NCBI RefSeq assembly: GCF_910592395.1
Contig: NC_088325.1
Span: forward strand, 10,790,109 to 10,854,108
Source of the DNA: Lineus longissimus
Taxonomy: Eukaryota > Nemertea > Pilidiophora > Heteronemertea > Lineidae
Length of the DNA: 64,000 bases
Reading direction: 5' to 3'
Position numbers and translations under genes: made by a program. Shown piece after piece: positions 12,001-22,324 of this stretch. Positions within the stretch are counted from its first letter, which is position 1. Each line of letters starts with the position of its first letter. The notes under the pieces were generated by a model. The model was given only the letters and a program-made list of their open reading frames with translations. It ran no database searches and was not told the origin of the DNA.

Positions 12001-13216
12001 AGACGACTTGAAAATCATCTACATTGTGGTACCTACTGCGGTCATCGCGATCGTTATCACCATTGTTATCGTTGTCATAATCAAGTAAGTACAATGATAT
12101 TTTTACGGAGAATGTCTGGTATTGGCAATTGGACAAGTCATCTTGTCAGACTGGTGCCAAAGAGGATGGACATTATGCAGTGTCTGGCATAGGTCATTGC
12201 GACATTGATCTGTCGTCAGCAGGTTCGATCAGATGATGTATTACCCAAATTCGTCATAGCCAGTTGTAATGGAATGTATTGTCAGTACTTGCCAAACTTT
12301 GCCTGGTGCCACTGATGACTCGCTTCTCTTCTACAGGAAGCGGCAGAAATCAAACCACGCCAAGTTTGAAGACACGGTTAGGTTTAGCGTCCCAGACTAC
12401 GGGGTGGAGAGCCTGTACGCCAAGGAGAACTTCGCCATGGATATGGTTGACAAGGAAATCTACGAATCACAGGAGAGCTTAGGAAATGGTAGCCTCTCGG
12501 GGCCCGTGTCGTCGTACGGAGTGGGTGTTGCCTTCGGAACGTTCAAAGGTGAGAATGTTCGCCAGAGGTCAAGTGAGGGAGAAGAGAAGGAAATGCACAG
12601 GGGGATGTTTCCGCTGCCCAAGTCTGTAACATTTGGTGGGGAGGATTTATTGTTAGGGGTAGGGGCTGCAGTGCCCTCTGACGGTGGTGAAGTGATTTAC
12701 GCCCAGATCAACAAACCTAAGAAAAATAAAAACCCGGAAGATGACCGAGTTCAGGGTCAGACTTCCATCCCAAGACCAAGCCATTCAAATGAACGCCAAG
12801 ATCAGCTAGTGTCTGATTCAAATCCGGTTGAAAACGAAACAGACTACTCATTAGCAGACGATTTTGATGACCCGAACAAGTGCAGTGGCGTTGGTTCAAG
12901 GTCAAATGATGGTGAAGATGCTGATGTTGACTATGCATATGCGTACGCACGCAGACGTAGGAGAGGCAACCCGAAACGACGCGAGCCACAAAAAAGTCTA
13001 CTCATTTACGACGACATAGAAAGCGATGATTCTGAATTTGCTGAGTCGGATATCGATGGAGTCTTTCGGGAGGCTATTAAACCTCATATTGAGCGCAACG
13101 ATCATGAAACTGAGTGTGCAGACGGGATTACAGATTATGACGAGCTGGAGTTTGAGGACCAAAAACACAAGAGGCAACTTGACGATGTTGTACATGTGCA
13201 AAGAACAGAGCTTTAG
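9090..13216 (+). CDS. Receptor copy B: SUEL-like / CUB / Thr-rich stalk / TM / ITIM-like tail (713 aa, 6 exons)
   Basis: Exons: 9090-9171, 9520-9771, 10175-10558, 11199-11638, 11981-12084 and 12337-13216, joining in frame to 714 codons with TAG. Intron phases equal those of copy A (1,1,1,0,2). The signal peptide has one extra Gly. SUEL-like residues are about 28-111, the CUB-like domain 112-239 (YLQSPGYPAYYTY), and the Thr-rich stalk 240-386, shorter and with a different repeat order. The transmembrane helix lies near 399-420. The tail keeps VIYAQI (Y542), and its later tyrosine site is LIYDDI (Y645). The second site fits the ITIM consensus only in this copy, because copy A has Arg at Y-2. 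The tail lacks a few residues relative to A after the QRSSEGEEKE region. All splice sites and the frame are intact, so both copies look functional. Similarity to A ends about 110 bp after the stop, which marks the right edge of the array. Confidence 0.85.
11307..11556 (+). repeat. Stalk-encoding minisatellite in exon 4 of copy B
   Basis: It has the same 13/26-residue Thr-rich repeat as copy A, with a different arrangement: one 13-residue half (NETATTETTATTT) occurs twice in a row. A non-repetitive Thr/Ser-rich end follows. Repeat number and order have diverged while the frame was kept. Confidence 0.88.
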
Positions 13217-13325
13217 GAAGGAAGTTTTGGTTTGCATAAACAAGCAGCAAAGGATACAGAAGGGATAATCTAAAAAAAGGTCGAAACCAGAATATATTAC
13301 CTTCTTAAGAGAGACTATAAGAAAT

Positions 13326-15674
13326 AAGAGTTCCGGTCTTAATAAGTGACCGGCTTTAAAATACATACTACCTGGCTCCACCCAGCAGGTCCACCCGCAA
13401 AAGAACCATAGTGGCCGATCGAGAAATTTAGGAAAGAGAGTAGCGGCGCAGCCGAACCCTGTTAGCCCTAATGGACAGATGGTTGTGATCTTAAAACGAG
13501 GAGGAGGGTTGGAACTGGAAAAAGAAATTAAAGTTCAGTGCCATTACTTAGGCGTTGGCCGGACACCTGTTGGCTGATATTAGAAGTAGTCATCGGCTCT
13601 AGGTGAAAAGCGCCCTAAAATCATTTTTCTCCGAGAAAAGGGGGCCTTTTGCGCGCACCCTCAATCTGCCATTGAGAACCCTACAATCGGGATGCTCCAT
13701 TCATCAGTCATGGTTGTATACAAAGGTGTCATGGAGACCTTGGCCCATGCAAACAACAGTGAAGCCAGAATATCTCGAAATGTTTTGGAAACGATCCCGC
13801 TCCAAACCCCCCCAAAAAACTTTCTTTTTGCATCAACCTGTTTTGGGATATTGTTATTAGATGAACGTTAAACGATGATTTGTTATCGGTAAAAAGTGCT
13901 TCAGCTGTAAATACTCCGCCTTAAACACTCTCAGAAACAGTGTTTTTGATCTTTGAATGTTTGATCTTTATAAAGTGCTTCAGCTGTTAATACTCCGCCT
14001 TAAATACTCTTAGAAACAGAGTTTTTGATCTTTAAAGGTTTTTTTAGCGAACACAAATTTGCACCCCTTTACCGAAAAACTCGAGGGGGGGGGCAAAAAC
14101 CTTTAAACATGTTTCAAAAGATAAAACCCTGAGAGTGCATGCAGGGATCATAGTTATGCTGTAGTTTAGCTTAATACATCCAAGGTCATCGACACGATTC
14201 GAAAGAATACTTCCAAGATAATGTGTCCAACTTGCGATTTTTTTTTGAAGTATCGGTGGAAATTCCCGGTGCATGGGACAAGCCGGTGCATGGGGCAAAC
14301 CACAATCTTATATTCACTAGATTGTCAATAAACAATGATTTTTAAGCACTAAGAATGTGGTAGCAACACTGCAGCATTCTATCTGGTAGTACGGACCAAA
14401 TTCTTGGAAGATAAATCGGCTTATTCAATGGCTATCGCTACTCTTTGCTGTCAAGTTTCATGGGGGGGGGGGGGGTGTCAGTCGGCCTGAGCCATGCAGC
14501 AGCAAGGACAATTAAACTAATACAAACTGGCTAATACAGCTCTGCGACACCGCGGTTTTAGCCTATATTTGCACTCCGATCCATCCTTGCGGCGCTTGGC
14601 AGCAATCGATTCCTTAAACATTGATGGTATCCAAAATTTCAAATATGTATGCTTAGAATTCAATTCAGAGTTACCAGTTATGTTAAGGAAACAATATTTT
14701 ATTTGTATTTATTTGTTAACATTGTTATTGTTTATTTACATAAGAATTTCCTCTGCACGTGATATGGTATCTTTGCAGCTAGAAGTAAACACTACAAGTG
14801 AATAAATAACACATGTCTTGGATACAAAAGAGAAATTCATTTCCGCTGTGCAATCGCATTACATAACAAGTATCACAAAAAGATGAAGACATAATGTGCA
14901 AAATCATATCAGAATGTCTGATGTATAAGTTTTCAAAAGTACGTTTTCGAGACATGCTTGATTACTTTTAGTGTTCGCATCGAGGATACGGAGACCAGTT
15001 CGGAGCAGTGTTTCATTTTCCTTTCTAAACAGAACAAAAATCTGCATATATCATTAACCTGATAAGCCTGCTTCCTGCTGCATGCCTGGGACTGCAGAGG
15101 GTCTAGCCTTTTCTTCGAACAGGCATAAGTGTCACATCATTCGTTAAATTGTATCACTTGTTCGTTGGTGGCAGCACTACACACACTATCACATTTGATG
15201 AATAAACATTCGATCACGATTCTGTGAGTTATAAAATCGATCGTTATCTCAGTCATATGTCTCAACCATGATATAGTCAGAGCAGTGTGATGAAGCCCGT
15301 ATATCAAAGGAGACAGTCATGTTCTCACAGTTAGTTTAGTCTTATAAAGACAAAGTGCTAGCTGGACGATCGTGACATTCGCTACAAAAGACTGTTACCG
15401 AGGCTCTGCCCAGCGCATCTCTCGTCAAAGGCGCTCGCGTTTAGCGAGCTAGCTCAACAGTATCGCGAGGACATTTTTGTAACTACTGTTTTCATTTTAG
15501 GTAATATTGGTCTTGATGAGATTGTGCCAAAAATAACGAATTTCATCCAAGACAATATGTAATGTTTGTATATAAGACCACAAGCCGGGGAAATGTACGC
15601 ACTCGCGATCTATCATTTCTTAATTACGAGTATGTTATTCCTTTGAATAGCTGAACACGGACGCTAGTAACAGT
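13326..15674. other. Intergenic region with a ~79-bp direct repeat and a G-run
   Basis: No gene was recognised. Two direct copies of a ~65-bp sequence starting aaagtgcttcagctg lie at about 13893-13958 and 13972-14036 (period ~79 bp). A weaker inverted relative at about 14090-14140 suggests a decayed fold-back element. A run of G lies at about 14462-14474. Confidence 0.6.
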
Positions 15675-17051
15675 CTACATTGCTGTTATCTTGTCTACCA
15701 GTTCTTTCGTCTCTACATTTGCGGGATCCTCTTCATTTAAACTTTCCTTACTCCGATCTTTCCTGTCGTTTCTGCGCACGTTGTTTATAATTCGACTCAG
15801 TAAACCCGGGGTCTCATTATTTGCTGCATAAATAGAGCAGCTATTCTTCCAAGACCGCATTGGATTGTGGCCATTTTGCTTCCGTCTACTGGAATACGAA
15901 CGTGAATCAAGCGCACCCTCGTCACATTTACAAACACTAATAAAAGCGCCACGAAACGATTTGCTCATGAAGCAATAACAAATAGGATTGGATGCCGAAT
16001 TTGCGAGACCTAACCATTGAGCCAATGGGTAGCCTTTCTTAGAAATTGAAACGTGCGTTGGATCCGATTGGTCGCTTTCGTCATTGTTTATGGTGATGTC
16101 TGTCCATATGTTGATGACGTGGTACGGTAACCAAGACAACGCAAACATTATCACAATAGAGATAAGCATTTTTACAACGCGTTGTCTGCCGCGTAATATT
16201 TTAGTTTGGGCATGTTCCTGCCCGGATCCTGTCTGGGATCCACTTCTCTTCAAACTCTTGTCACCGCGCCACAAAATGCTTCCGGTTTTTATGTACGCAA
16301 CTGTCATAATCAACAATGGAATCATGTATAAGGCAAGAAAAACAAACAAACTGTAAATCTGCTTAGAAGTCATTTCCTGCCACTGCTCCGAGCATATTGT
16401 CTTCTCGAACAGCCCGCCTAGATATATTTCTTTCTTGGTGCTGTTCACAAATAACATTGGCACAAAAAGGGCAATAGATAACATCCAGATTGCTACGAGC
16501 ATGAACTTTATTGTCCGTTTTGAGAATATAATTCTCGCTTTCATCGGTTTAAGAATGGCTAGAAATCGATCAAGGCTGATTGCTAATAGCGTCAGCACGC
16601 TTACCGCTACTGATACTCCCTGAATGAAGGGCGTCAACTTACACATACTCTCGCCGTACACCCAATTATGGTACACGAGACTCCCCAGCGTTAATGGCAT
16701 ACATATCACAATCACCAGAAAATCACCAATAGCCAAGTTCACCAGGAACATGTTTGTTAAAGTACGCATAGAACGATGACGTATGACGACCACAATGACC
16801 ATGACGTTTCCTACAAATCCAGTGAGAAACGCTAAACTGTATAGAATTATTAGAACAATAGTGAAAGGATCGTCGAAGGAGTAAAGTTGCTGTCGTTGAA
16901 AGTTTCGAATGATTTCATCAGGATCCCAAATACTATTTGGTCCCATAGCGAAGTTCGAGAGATTGAGGACGGTGCTGGTGCCATTCGTGTCGTTGTTAAT
17001 TCCTCCGTCAAATTCGTACGCCCAATTAGCCAATCCTGGCGATTTTTCCAT
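15675..17051 (-). CDS. Rhodopsin-family (class A) peptide G-protein-coupled receptor, 458 aa
   Basis: Seven hydrophobic segments carry class A landmarks. The N-terminus has NDT, NGT and NLS glycosylation sites. TM1 has GN, TM2 has NLAIGD, and extracellular loop 1 has W and the C of ESMCK. TM3 ends in DRF instead of DRY, TM4 has W, and loop 2 has the partner Cys (KTICSE). TM5 has a Pro, TM6 has LSWLPYH, and TM7 has NPICY. The tail begins CKCDEG, likely palmitoylated, and is rich in basic and Ser residues. The overall pattern suits neuropeptide receptors near the orexin/NPFF/QRFP group; the ligand is not assignable. The chosen start is the ATG at 17051-17049. The frame stays open upstream to a good splice acceptor (exon start 17085), so the protein might begin in an upstream exon not identified here. 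Confidence 0.9.
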   Translation of the reverse strand: MEKSPGLANWAYEFDGGINNDTNGTSTVLNLSNFAMGPNSIWDPDEIIRNFQRQQLYSFDDPFTIVLIILYSLAFLTGFVGNVMVIVVVIRHRSMRTLTNMFLVNLAIGDFLVIVICMPLTLGSLVYHNWVYGESMCKLTPFIQGVSVAVSVLTLLAISLDRFLAILKPMKARIIFSKRTIKFMLVAIWMLSIALFVPMLFVNSTKKEIYLGGLFEKTICSEQWQEMTSKQIYSLFVFLALYMIPLLIMTVAYIKTGSILWRGDKSLKRSGSQTGSGQEHAQTKILRGRQRVVKMLISIVIMFALSWLPYHVINIWTDITINNDESDQSDPTHVSISKKGYPLAQWLGLANSASNPICYCFMSKSFRGAFISVCKCDEGALDSRSYSSRRKQNGHNPMRSWKNSCSIYAANNETPGLLSRIINNVRRNDRKDRSKESLNEEDPANVETKELVDKITAM

Positions 17052-17085
17052 ATTGTTAGGCACTATTACGGAGTCACTGATGAAC

Positions 17086-18819
17086 CTGAAAAGATAACAA
17101 TGAATATTGTTTTATTATACATGTACATCAGGTTTGAGTAAAAATACGGATATGTCTTGTGCATATTTTTCTTTTTTGTCTTGAGATGTCCTGATGTCTG
17201 ATTTTGAAGATATCGCAAAAAAATGTCCGGTACAATCAAATGCTCGATTATAAACATGATTAAAGAGGAGTCGAAAAAGTGAATCGTATTTTGCAATACT
17301 CATGAAATTAGGCTTTGTGTACATGTATGTGTCCCAGGTCGAAAATTCAGATATTTTTCTAACTTCGCATCTCTTACTGAATACACTCAGATTCCGGACA
17401 TGATTTTTGTGCGATTTTTCCGCCTCAAGAATTTGACAAAGAATCGAGAAAAAATCGTTCACGCTCTTATATACGAAACGCGATAACAACAAGCAATTTT
17501 ATAAGAATTTCAACTGGAGTTTTGACAGGGTTTTTATAAGAAATTGACAACGTTGCGAACAAAGCTACCAATGCAAACACCATAGACATTGTCAGGAATT
17601 CCTGGTGGAATGATCAGTTGGAAAAAAACCACTGCTTTTTGATTTCCACAATGTACTGGACGTACCCATGTAACACATTTTTGTGTTTTCTTGGCCAATT
17701 TCAACAAAATTGGCATTGCCCAATTCCCGGCATGCGCAATAGCCTTACTACGTAATAGGCTATGCGAGAACACACGAAGACCCACGTACAGTCTTTTCAA
17801 ATCAATGTTACATATCTGTCTACATACAGTGTTTTAACAAAGAGGAACAGTCCCAGAAAAGCCGTGCGAATTTGCGCATTTTATGGTAACCTTTGTTAAC
17901 TAGCGGGATCCCAACCCCTTGAAATCACAAGATCAGAAGCTAAGCACAAAAGGCCGCCAACCAAGAATGGAGATTGACTTTAATTAGCCCGTAGAGACGA
18001 CAGGGGTTTCCTTGTAACATGTAATTATCGCCAATGTTCCGCAGGAGATTACTTTAGTGTTGTTAAATGACATCTTCGGCTGGCCTCTCGCAGTAAGATG
18101 TTGATGATTAGGCATCTGCTACCGGACTTGTCTGGCTCTGTATCATTTGAACGTAACGGACTAAAGGTTGAAAGGATTCTGAGGGGCTATGAGGCTTGAT
18201 AAGGCCACCGTGATGACCATTTTGTCACCAATAAGTAATTCACCCTTGGATGAGGTTTTGTAGATAGCTTGACATTGGTGTGGTCATTGAATCCTCAGGA
18301 TTACTAATAGTAAACAGGATTAAAGATACAGAATAATGGGCGTAGCTAGCGGGGGAAGGGGGTGGGGTTGAAGTGTTATAAAAACGTGCTTTTGAACATG
18401 ATTCTGGCCAAAAGTTTTCATAAAGGGAGTATCATTTCATTTTTCTGTTATGTAAAGTGTCTCCTACGTATAGCTGAATAGGCATGTTTTAAGGGGCTTT
18501 CGGAAATTGGCGTACGCTTTGGTCTTGACTCTTCGGGGGCGCCAGAGATGCGACCTCGAACGCCTTTGCAGCGAAGCTCACGCTCTTGAATAAAGATCTT
18601 ATCAGTAGACCTAGCGTCACTTGTTGAGTTGTCTGTCGGTATCAGTACCGTTAGGGGTGCGGGGGTCTGTATGTAATGATACATTGCAAGCGGTAACAAT
18701 GATGCATCTCCGATAGCAGTTCTATGTAGTTTAGAACGGGTGGACAACTATCAGGTCAACACCATCACGTGCATTCGAAATTTGATTTTTTAATTTACGA
18801 AATTTGGTTCATCCTTTTA
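17086..18819. other. Intergenic or GPCR 5' region
   Basis: It probably contains an intron or the promoter of the minus-strand GPCR. No convincing exon was recognised. A 5S-like fragment lies at about 17897-17985. Confidence 0.5.
17897..17985 (+). pseudogene. Possible decayed 5S rRNA-derived fragment
   Basis: The stretch contains GATCAGAAGCTAAGCA, which resembles the 5S internal promoter A box, and about 27 bp later AATGGAGA at the position of 5S TTGGATGGGAGAC. The remainder is strongly diverged. It could be a 5S pseudogene, a 5S-derived (SINE3-like) fragment or chance. Confidence 0.3.
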
Positions 18820-19948
18820 GGGTGTCTATAAACCGAAGACCAAAGACCGAAGACCGAAGATCGAAGATGGAAGACCCCCCCAAAACTATAAAACGAAGAT
18901 CCCCCCAACTATAAAAGGAAGACCCTGATGTCAACTATAAAACGAAGATCCCCCAACTATAAAAGGAAGACCCTGATGTCAACTATAAAACGAAGATCCC
19001 CCCAACTATAAAAGGAAGACCCTAATGTCAACTATAAAACGAAGATCCCCCCATCTATAAAAGGAAGACCCTGATGGTTTTCATTCTCATGTTCAGTTAC
19101 TGCACAGTTTGTTTTCATTTTCGGTCCATGCTACATTAATGATTTGAGAAAGTAAGTGTACCGGGTACTACACCAGTCGTGTCTAGCCTTAGCAGCTTAG
19201 TGGCACAGTTTACATAAGGCGGGGAGCCCCGTACCTGTTACCATGCAGCCGTGCTCCAATATGACCTAGTTTCTCACTGTACTCATCATAGCCAGCCCTC
19301 AGCTTCGTCCAGAAGCTGTTTCTATGTGCATGTGTGTGTATCGTCATAGGCTCCCAGCAGGTTAGTTGATCACACGGCCAATATGGAATTGGTCCTCCAC
19401 CATCATGGGTCGAGACTGGCAGGTCGGTCGCCAACTCCTAAATGCAGTGTTAGGAAAATCCGGAATTTACCTGAATGATCTGATCTCCTATGTCACTACG
19501 CCGCACTCAGGCTAGCTTGCTTGTTGAAATACAGATGCTCAGTCACGTGTTATGACGTGCAAGTCTGCAGTAACTGAACTTGAGGGTCTAAAACCACCAG
19601 GGTCTTCCTTTTATAGATGGGGGGATCTTCGTTTTATAGTTGACATCAGGGTCTTCCTTTTATAGTTGGGGGATCTTCGTTTTATAGTTGACATCAGGGT
19701 CTTCCTTTTATAGTTGGGGGGATCTTCGTTTTATAGTTGACATTAGGGTCTTCCTTTTATAGTTGGGGGATCTTCGTTTTATAGTTGACATCAGGGTCTT
19801 CCTTTTATAGTTGGGGGGATCTTCGTTTTATAGTTGACATTAGGGTCTTCCTTTTATAGTTGGGGGGATCTTCGTTTTATAGTTTTGGGGGGGTCTTCCA
19901 TCTTCGATCTTCGGTCTTCGGTCTTTGGTCTTCGGTTTATAGACACCC
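18820..19948. mobile_element. 1129-bp fold-back element with repeat-built arms and 9-bp TSD
   Basis: The ends GGGTGTCTATAAACCGAAGA and complement are flanked by ATCCTTTTA at 18811-18819 and 19949-19957. The left arm (to ~19077) holds four, and the right arm (from ~19594) six, copies of a ~49-bp unit made of two related halves (aactataaaacgaagatc and aactataaaaggaagacc). Next to the termini is a short CGAAGAC-type repeat. The 9-bp TSD and long arms suggest a non-autonomous Mutator-like element; the class is inferred. No transposase was seen in the ~515-bp centre. Confidence 0.92.
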
Positions 19949-19957
19949 ATCCTTTTA

Positions 19958-21375
19958 GCGAGATCTTCACTTATAATTGAAAAAACCGTTGATTAACTGA
20001 ATGTCGCGTGATTGTGTGGCCATTCGGATAGAAAAATCCGAGTGCATGCAATCTGTTTGGGTTGATTGGTTGCCGCGTTTATCTATAGAAATATCCATAC
20101 TTATTTCATTAAATCCAATTTGAACATTAGCTTTCGGAGAATTACGATGCGGGACATGTCGGATGGTAAAATTAGTTCCGGAAGACAGATTGTAACGCAA
20201 TTTATTGATAAGCTGCGTTTAAGTTCACGAATGATTCCAAGACGATTTATAACGCGGTGCTACCATTTTTGTTCGTGATAACTCGAATACGTCAAACTTG
20301 TCAAGCTATCAGTTGGCTGTCCATGACTGCCTCATGAGATCCGACTCAGGTATGCAAAAATGTTGAAACTCGATGGACCGCGGTCTGTATCTCTACTCAC
20401 AATATATCGCTATTTCCCTTATTTCATATCTCAATGCGCCGATTTCCGATCTGATATTCATCTGAAATTTAGAAAAGATGCTATTTTTGGTAAAAACTGC
20501 TTGATAATAGTACATGTATATCAAAAATAAATAATTTGGATGCAATACTACATATTGTCTAGTACATGGTTCCAAACTTACAATGCGTGATTAATTACGT
20601 AAATAGCTATCTCTCTGATTGACTGGCTGTCTCTTGGCCTTCGTCTCTAAATACAAGTCACAAATACTTAACTACTGCTTTTTAGGCGAGCAGGCTTTGT
20701 TTTAAGACAGTCGACCGAGTATTGGGCATGTGCTGAAGTCTTGGGAGATAGGGGGCAAAATTGATATAAAGAAAAATAATCCATGTCAGACCTTGGATTT
20801 TCCTAAATAGTGTAAATGCCAAAATGATGCATTCAGGAAAACAAATTATTTTTGGCATAAGAAAAAAAGCCAGTGTCCGTGTCCCAATGTTACACATTAG
20901 CGTCTGGTGCATTCCAGTCACAAAATTGTTATTGGCAATAAAAATACCCGCCCCAATATTGGACATGATGTAGCTTGGGCTGTCTCACTTTGCCAACTTT
21001 TGCCAAGACCACCTGAAGGTTCTAACTCAGCCATAATTTCTTTCCCAATAGTATCTCCGGATCTGCAAGTGATCCTTGATAAAATCCGGTGCATTTGAAA
21101 CAAAATTCCACACCATATGGGTCATTCGCAATGATGGAATGCAGTATAATCAGATTCTATGCGTTCCCGACATTGTCTGCCTTATTGAATAAAATTTCGA
21201 TTGTGGTGGTCCCCTCTGCCAGTACTGCTTGTCTATCAAGATGTCGAATAGACTTAAAGGTCTACGCCGTTCGTTGAAAATCTGCAATTTGAAATTGAAT
21301 TTGAAAATATCCAACTGCGTAATTGAATATAAATTTCAAAATTGCAATTGTGGAGACGAATATACAATACCTGAT
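19958..21375. other. Intergenic, nothing recognised
   Basis: No exon, RNA gene or repeat could be supported here. Confidence 0.5.
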
Positions 21376-21740
21376 GTCCTCGTGAATACCGGTAGCCTAT
21401 CATTTCTGTACTGTAAAAGTAGGACCATACATTTCGGAGGTCCACAAAAGGGTACCAGTAGGACTAAGTAGGCCCTGGTCCCGCTTTTATTGTGACTGTC
21501 ATGCACAATCTACAAAGCGCCGCTTCCCATACCGCCCTGGAACATTGACTAACAAAACATTAGAAATACCCGCTGGTGTGGCTTACAGATCTTTAGCCAA
21601 TGACTGTGACGACCTGTGCATACAATAACATTTAATTAGCACTGTTCATGGAGTATAAATAGCCAATTATAATCCATGCAATGTATGGCACCCCAAGAGG
21701 CCTCTTCAAAATGGCACCCGATACCGGTATTCACGAGGAC
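21376..21740. mobile_element. ~365-bp MITE-like element with 19-bp terminal inverted repeats
   Basis: It begins GTCCTCGTGAATACCGGTA and ends with the exact complement. ACCTG on both flanks, offset by one to two bases, may be the target duplication. Its left half recurs at 38722-38898, so this is a dispersed family. Confidence 0.75.
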
Positions 21741-22324
21741 GACCTGTATTTCTATTGCATACATGTATTTCGCAAATCTTCCTCACAATACACTCTGCAA
21801 TGTTAGCGAGAAGAGGACATGCGTTATCTTATAAAAGTCGGTCTTTGGTGTACTGTCCTTCCTTTGGTTAAGTTTAGATGACTTTCGGGGTATTTAGTTT
21901 GTTTTCCCGATTTCTTGTCTGCCGGATCAGTGCATAGATAAATCAAATAACAGGCATTCGATATGAGAATTAACCAGCAGGTGCGGAAATTGCAAAAAAG
22001 TTTTTATTTGCATACGATACTAGTCAAATCTTTCATCACGACCGCCGACGGACAGTATTAATTTTCCACGCGTACTGACAATATTTATACACGCAAATAT
22101 CGCACATAGCTTGGGAATTGGTGTTATTTTTTAAACCTGGAACCATGTTTCTAAATGAATAGAAATCTTTTCAAACATACTCTGCTTGCTTGTAGTCAAT
22201 TTAATCGACTGCACTTATTATTTATCTTCGCACGATTCGGCAGCAGATCAGTTTGTCCAAACGTCGTAGAAGGAAGCAGTTGCTCTCGATCAGCTTTCCA
22301 CTGATAGCAGTTGCCAAATTAAAG

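Larger units (their letters stand above)
1..13325 (+). repeat. Tandem segmental duplication of a ~6.6 kb receptor-gene unit
   Basis: The sequence from base 1 restarts at 6621 with the same word (ggcacattgaatttatattt). It stays closely similar through upstream flank, promoter, all exons and introns up to about 13325, shortly after the second stop codon, where similarity ends. Unit A is 1-6620 and unit B 6621-13325. Introns are about as similar as exons by eye, pointing to recent duplication or gene conversion. Differences include an 842-bp insertion in B (7240-8081), an ~85-bp segment at about 655-738 of A that is missing from B, and different numbers of stalk repeats. Confidence 0.95.
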
